From the NCBI GenBank assembly GCA_000715855.1, contig KL571370.1:22279-28789 (forward strand): a stretch of 6,511 nt of DNA. Direction: 5' to 3'. The notes beneath the pieces are model-generated. The model ran no database searches. It saw only the letters and a list, made by a program, of their open reading frames with translations, and was not told the DNA's origin. The translations under genes and the position numbers were made by a program. Source of the DNA: Actinoplanes liguriensis (GTDB lineage Bacteria; Actinomycetota; Actinomycetes; Mycobacteriales; Micromonosporaceae). Positions 5,445 to 6,511 of this stretch are shown here, in pieces (position 1 is the first letter of the stretch; each line of letters starts with the position of its first letter).

Positions 5445-5472
5445 CTGGCGCAGCGACCCGAGGAGAGCTCAC

Positions 5473-6168
5473 ATGCATTACGTCTTCATTCCCGGTGCCT
5501 GGCACGGCGGCTGGTCCTGGCATCCGGTCGGCCACCGGGCGCGCGCCGCCGGCCACGGCGCCACCGCGCTCACCATGCCGGGCCTCAGCCTGGGCGACGA
5601 CCCGGCCGGCCTGCGCCTCAGCGACGCCGTCGACCACATCGTCACCGCGGTCGAGCGACGTGACCTGCGCGATGTCGTGCTGGTCGGGCACAGCTGGGGC
5701 GGCATCCCGATCACCGGCGCCGCGCACCGGCTCGGCGACCGGCTGGCCGGGATCGCGTATTTCAGCGCCTTCATCCCGCGCCCCGGGGAGTCGATGGCCG
5801 CGGCGATGGGACCCATGGAGGGCTTCCTCAGGGACACGGTCGCGGCCTCACCGGACGGCACCATCGGCGTCGACTTCGGCACGTTCGCGCAGGCCCTGAT
5901 GCCCGGTGAGCCCGAGGCGTCGCAGCGACTCGTCTTCGACCAGCTGATGCCACAGCCCGGCGGGTACATGCTCGACGCCCAGGATCTGCCCGGCGTGGAG
6001 ACGATCGGGGTGCCGATCACGTACGTGCTGGCCCGCGACGACATCGCGCTGGCCGCACCGGGGGACGAGCTCGCGGCGCGAGTCGGCGTGCGGCCGATTC
6101 CGGTGCCGGGCGGCCACGAGGCACTGCTCACCCACCCCGGCGAGGTGGCCGAGGCGCTGCTGCGGTAG
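5473..6168 (+). CDS. Alpha/beta hydrolase (small esterase/methylesterase-like)
   Basis: A 231-residue cytosolic alpha/beta hydrolase. MHYVFIPGAWHGGWSW carries the oxyanion-hole strand and loop typical of the group that includes plant methylesterases, hydroxynitrile lyases and the EstC-type bacterial esterases. The nucleophile is Ser74 in GHSWGG. Asp189 or Asp190 in LARDD and His215 in PGGHEALLTHP complete the triad, so it should be active; the substrate cannot be read from sequence. The start is set at 5473 because AGGAGAG (5461-5467) sits five bases upstream and the conserved beta strand begins at once; an in-frame ATG at 5440 overlaps the -10. It is divergent from the TetR gene across a palindromic operator, so expression is probably induced by a ligand of that regulator, perhaps the enzyme's substrate or a related ester. 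Confidence 0.93.
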   Translation: MHYVFIPGAWHGGWSWHPVGHRARAAGHGATALTMPGLSLGDDPAGLRLSDAVDHIVTAVERRDLRDVVLVGHSWGGIPITGAAHRLGDRLAGIAYFSAFIPRPGESMAAAMGPMEGFLRDTVAASPDGTIGVDFGTFAQALMPGEPEASQRLVFDQLMPQPGGYMLDAQDLPGVETIGVPITYVLARDDIALAAPGDELAARVGVRPIPVPGGHEALLTHPGEVAEALLR

Positions 6169-6183
6169 CGCAAAACCGGGTGA

Positions 6184-6197
6184 CGCCACCGGTGGCG
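6184..6197. terminator. Short palindrome after the hydrolase gene
   Basis: CGCCACCGGTGGCG is a perfect 14-base palindrome 15 bases after the hydrolase stop and 17 bases before the next start. Folded, it gives a five-pair stem on a four-base loop at most, so it is a weak terminator candidate. It could equally be a protein-binding site for the downstream gene. Confidence 0.3.
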
Positions 6198-6214
6198 GCG
6201 GGGCATGGTGGGGC

Positions 6215-6511
6215 GTGATCACGATCCAGCGCGTCCGCGTCCGGTGGAGCGCCGCCGCCCGGGGCGCGCCGCACGCGAACGCCCGCCGTGGCCTGAGCAT
6301 CCCGGTCGCCCTGCCCCGGTCGCTGCCCGCCGGTGAGATGGTGATCCACGAGGTGCTGGCCGACGAGGCGAACGGCTACGAGCGCCGCGAGGACGTCCTG
6401 CACGGCGACCTCGCACGAGCCCGTGACGCCGGCCTGGTCCTGAGCCCGGCCGGGCGGGGCGTGCTCGTCGAGCGGCTGCCGGCCGAGGCGGCGTATCCGC
6501 ACCGGACACAC
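6215..6511 (+). CDS. Hypothetical protein, partial at the right edge
   Basis: A reading frame starting at GTG 6215 stays open to the end of the window (99 codons). More than nine in ten of its codons end in G or C, as in the confirmed genes here, whereas the opposite-strand frames lack that pattern. The G-rich stretch before it (GGCGGGG about 11 bases upstream, GGTGGGG directly upstream) could hold a ribosome binding site; no other in-frame start is seen upstream. The product begins MITIQRVRVRWSAAARGAP and contains EMVIHEVLADEANGYERRED and VLHGDLARARDAG. It is soluble-looking, charged and Ala/Arg-rich, with no signal peptide or membrane segment. I do not recognise the family. It follows the hydrolase by 46 bases in the same direction, so read-through co-transcription is possible. 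Confidence 0.6.
   Translation, partial: MITIQRVRVRWSAAARGAPHANARRGLSIPVALPRSLPAGEMVIHEVLADEANGYERREDVLHGDLARARDAGLVLSPAGRGVLVERLPAEAAYPHRTH

Noticed and set aside
5440..5472. ATG at 5440 as the hydrolase start
   Set aside because: It overlaps the TATGGT -10 and has no ribosome binding site, whereas ATG 5473 has AGGAGAG at ideal spacing.
6128..6511. Minus-strand frames of 96 and 127 residues at the right edge
   Set aside because: They overlap the end of the hydrolase or lack host-like third-position bias; the plus-strand frame at 6215 fits coding better.

Overview
The window looks like chromosomal DNA of a high-GC actinomycete. Codon third positions are almost all G or C, GTG starts occur, and several genes have very short or absent mRNA leaders. 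The mix of a membrane GGDEF-EAL protein, a secreted family 3 pectate lyase with a discoidin-like domain, and small divergent regulator/enzyme pairs would suit a Micromonosporaceae soil organism such as Actinoplanes. That placement is inference from gene style, not from a marker gene.

Layout from left to right. (1) Bases 1-1434 hold a cyclic-di-GMP turnover protein (membrane segments, GGDEF, EAL). It is cut at the left edge of the window and split at 553-588 by a 36-base sequence made of two head-to-head Tn5 mosaic ends, the signature of Nextera library adapters. About 35-40 codons of the GGDEF domain are missing there and the frame changes, so the break is almost certainly a sequencing or assembly artefact. 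(2) A LysR-type regulator (minus strand, 1519-2358) and a short-chain dehydrogenase/reductase (plus strand, 2443-3168) are divergent, with a perfect T-N11-A operator between them. (3) Bases 3169-3536 have no gene. They carry two neighbouring hairpins built from one repeated unit in alternating orientation, then the promoter and two operator-like inverted repeats of the next gene. (4) A secreted pectate lyase (3537-4736) ends at a strong hairpin shared with the convergent TetR gene. (5) A TetR regulator (minus strand, 4782-5378) and an alpha/beta hydrolase (plus strand, 5473-6168) are divergent around a perfect 18-base palindrome. (6) A GTG-started reading frame of unknown function begins at 6215 and runs off the right edge.

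Functionally these are separate small modules: second-messenger signalling, two locally regulated enzyme genes with their own divergent regulators, and one secreted plant-cell-wall enzyme with a LacI-type operator at its promoter. I see no CRISPR, toxin-antitoxin pair, phage gene, IS element, RNA gene or new multi-gene system. The most unnatural structure is the adapter junction. The best biological leads are the regulatory palindromes and the alternating repeat cluster at 3217-3337.
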